Assembly: GCA_018673175.1 (NCBI GenBank) | Contig: JABHDF010000026.1 | Span: 1 to 64,000, forward strand | Direction of reading: 5' to 3' | Length of the DNA stretch: 64,000 bases | Source of the DNA: Rhodobiaceae bacterium | Lineage (GTDB): Bacteria > Pseudomonadota > Alphaproteobacteria > RS24 | In this document: positions 61,558-64,000 of the stretch, piece by piece | How positions within the stretch are numbered: position 1 is the stretch's first letter | How the letters are laid out: the number at the start of each line of letters is the position of its first letter | Notes under the pieces: model-generated | The model's database searches: none | What the model saw: only the letters and a program-made list of their open reading frames with translations | Told to the model about the DNA's origin: nothing | Made by a program: the position numbers and the translations under genes

Positions 61558-62730
61558 ATGACAACTTTGACTAAACCGGACGTACGTCCGGCAAACCCCA
61601 ATTTTTCTTCTGGGCCATGTGCAAAACGCCCAGGGTTTTCCTTACAAGCTTTAGATGACGCCGTGCTCGGCCGTTCGCATCGCTCGAAACCGGGCAAAGC
61701 GAAACTGGCCGAAGCCATCGACCGCACGCGTGCGGTTTTGGGCGTGCCAGATGACTATCACATCGGCATCGTACCGGCCTCCGACACCGGCGCCTATGAA
61801 ATGGCCATGTGGTCTATGCTCGGCCAACGCGGCCTCGATATTCTGGCATGGGAAAGCTTCGGCTCCGGCTGGGTCACCGATGTGGTGAAACAATTAAAAC
61901 TAGACGATGTGCGCATCATGGAAGCCGACTACGGCCATCTGCCTGATTTAAGCGCCGTCGATTTTTCCCGCGATGTGGCCTTCACCTGGAACGGCACCAC
62001 CGCCGGCGTTCGGGTGCCAAACGGCGACTGGATTAGCGACACCCGCGAAGGCCTAACGCTGTGCGATGCCACCTCCGCCGCCTTCGCCATGGATTTGGCT
62101 TGGGACAAACTCGATGTCACCACCTATAGCTGGCAAAAAGTGCTGGGCGGGGAAGCCGCGCACGGCATGCTGATTTTGAGCCCGCGCGCTGTGGCTCGCC
62201 TCGAAAGCTATACGCCCGCTTGGCCGCTGCCAAAAGTGTTCCGCCTTACCAAAGGTGGCAAACTGATTGAGGGTATTTTCAAAGGCGAGACCATCAACAC
62301 GCCCTCTATGTTGGCCGTGGAAGATTATCTCGACACCTTAAAATGGGCCGAAAGCATCGGCAGCCTGTCCGGCCTTCTGGGTCGCGTGGCTGACAATAAC
62401 AAAGCCTTGAACGACTGGGTGGCCGCAACCGATTGGGTGGCCAACTTGTGCCAAGACGAAGCCAATCAGTCGACCACCTCGGTCTGCTTGCAAATCGTCG
62501 ATGCCGAAGTGGTCGCCATGGCGCCAGAGGCCCAAAGCGCTTTGGCCAAAAAAATCGCCAGCCTTCTGGATACACAAGCCGTGGCCTATGACATCGGCGC
62601 CTATCGCGATGCCCCTGCGGGCTTGCGCATCTGGGCCGGCGCGACGGTGGAAGCATCCGACCTCGCAAACCTAACTCCGTGGCTCGATTGGGCCTTCGAA
62701 ACAGCCAAAATGGAGGCACAAAATGCCTAA
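61558..62730 (+). CDS. serC: Phosphoserine aminotransferase
   Basis: [58 protein letters not shown]. Confidence 0.96.
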   Translation: MTTLTKPDVRPANPNFSSGPCAKRPGFSLQALDDAVLGRSHRSKPGKAKLAEAIDRTRAVLGVPDDYHIGIVPASDTGAYEMAMWSMLGQRGLDILAWESFGSGWVTDVVKQLKLDDVRIMEADYGHLPDLSAVDFSRDVAFTWNGTTAGVRVPNGDWISDTREGLTLCDATSAAFAMDLAWDKLDVTTYSWQKVLGGEAAHGMLILSPRAVARLESYTPAWPLPKVFRLTKGGKLIEGIFKGETINTPSMLAVEDYLDTLKWAESIGSLSGLLGRVADNNKALNDWVAATDWVANLCQDEANQSTTSVCLQIVDAEVVAMAPEAQSALAKKIASLLDTQAVAYDIGAYRDAPAGLRIWAGATVEASDLANLTPWLDWAFETAKMEAQNA

Positions 62731-64000
62731 AGTATTAATTGCAGATAAAATGAGCCCTGCCGCCGAGCAGATTTTCAAAGACCGTGGCGTTGAAGTCGAC
62801 GTGATTACAGGCTTGGAACGCGATGAGTTGATGAAAATCATCGACCAATATGACGGCCTCGCCGTGCGCTCCTCCACCAAAGCCACCCCGCCCGTGCTAG
62901 AAGCCGCCACCAACATGAAAGTCATTGGTCGCGCAGGCATTGGCGTCGATAACATCGACCTGCCCACCGCCACCGCAAATGGCATCGTGGTCATGAACAC
63001 GCCGTTCGGCAATTCCATCACCACCGCAGAACACGCCATTGCCATGATGTTCGCCTTGGCGCGCCAAATTCCCGAAGCCAATGCCTCGACGCATGCTGGC
63101 AAATGGGAAAAGTCGCGCTTTATGGGCGTCGAGCTGACGGGTAAAACTTTGGGCGTTATCGGCTGCGGCAACATTGGTTCCATCGCCGCCAGCCGCGCCT
63201 TGGGCTTGAAAATGAAAGTGGTCGCTTTTGATCCGTTCCTCACGCCAGACCGTGCGGTGGAAATGGGCGTCGAAAAAGCCGAGCTGAATGAGCTTTTGGC
63301 GCGTGCTGATTTCATTACTTTGCACACGCCGCTGACCGATAAAACGCGCAATATTCTGGATGCGGACGCTTTGGCCAAATGTAAAAAAGGGGTGCGTATT
63401 ATCAATTGCGCGCGTGGCGGTCTTATCGATGAAGCGGCTCTCAAAGGTGCGCTCGAAAGTGGCCAAGTCGCCGGCGCGGCCTTGGATGTGTTCGAAGAAG
63501 AACCGGCCAAAGCCAATGCTTTGTTCAACATGGACAACGTCGTTTGCACCCCGCATTTGGGCGCCTCTACCGCAGAAGCGCAAGAAAACGTGGCCCTGCA
63601 AGTGGCGGAACAAATGGCCGATTTTCTGATGACAGGCGCGGTCAATAACGCCATTAACGTGCCGTCCATTTCGGCCGAAGATGCGCCGCGTTTGCGCCCC
63701 TTCGTCGCCTTGGCCGAACAGCTGGGTCTGTTCGCGGGTCAATTGACCGAGAGCGGCATCGAAGGCGCAGAAATTGAATATGTCGGGGATGTTGCCGGCC
63801 TCAATGTGGCACCGCTCACTTCCGCCATTATGGCGGGTCTGTTGCGCCCGCTTTTGGCCGATGTAAACATGGTCTCGGCGCCCGCCATCGCAAAAGAGCG
63901 TGGCATTACGGTGTCGGAATCGAAACAAGATAGCAAAGGCGCGTTTGATAGTTACATCCGCCTGACCTTGAAAACCGAACGCCAGCAGCGCTCGGTTGCG
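62723..64000 (+). CDS. serA: D-3-phosphoglycerate dehydrogenase (3' truncated by window end)
   Basis: [30 protein letters not shown]...; NAD-binding [14 protein letters not shown]; open to end of window; overlaps serC stop. Confidence 0.96.
   Translation, partial: MPKVLIADKMSPAAEQIFKDRGVEVDVITGLERDELMKIIDQYDGLAVRSSTKATPPVLEAATNMKVIGRAGIGVDNIDLPTATANGIVVMNTPFGNSITTAEHAIAMMFALARQIPEANASTHAGKWEKSRFMGVELTGKTLGVIGCGNIGSIAASRALGLKMKVVAFDPFLTPDRAVEMGVEKAELNELLARADFITLHTPLTDKTRNILDADALAKCKKGVRIINCARGGLIDEAALKGALESGQVAGAALDVFEEEPAKANALFNMDNVVCTPHLGASTAEAQENVALQVAEQMADFLMTGAVNNAINVPSISAEDAPRLRPFVALAEQLGLFAGQLTESGIEGAEIEYVGDVAGLNVAPLTSAIMAGLLRPLLADVNMVSAPAIAKERGITVSESKQDSKGAFDSYIRLTLKTERQQRSVA

Noticed and set aside
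61254-61561. Plus-strand ORFs 61254-61478 and 61301-61561 before serC
   Set aside because: They run through the inverted repeats and the serC leader; low-complexity Pro/Lys/Arg composition; no family signal.
1-64000. CRISPR arrays, tRNA genes, rRNA genes, transposases, integrases
   Set aside because: None could be recognised by reading both strands; absence of tRNAs would need tRNAscan-SE to confirm.

Overview
This is a 64 kb chromosomal window from an alphaproteobacterium. No tRNA, rRNA, CRISPR array, transposase or integrase was recognised. Most of it is dense core metabolism: split-b atp operon, etfD, ispE/ispB, glyQS, ppdK, nadABC with a COG4111-type regulator, tkt-gap-pgk-fba, zapA-6S RNA-fau, ruvCAB-tol-pal-tilS-ftsH-folP-glmM-thiD, and serC-serA. 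The least ordinary stretch is about 59.64-61.56 kb, between thiD and serC. It holds (i) a small conserved-looking ORF coupled to a proteasome-beta-like Ntn-hydrolase ORF that appears frameshifted near its 3' end, (ii) an orphan trp-attenuator-like element (ATG GTG CGT TGG TGG GGC TAG, then mutually exclusive hairpins and an intrinsic terminator) with no trp gene downstream, (iii) several further hairpins and a direct repeat, and (iv) a serC-leader-like RNA abutting serC. Other regulatory observations are a 19-bp near-perfect palindrome in the nadA promoter region and an imperfect inverted repeat upstream of tkt. All calls come from reading the sequence and recalling protein families; no database search was run.
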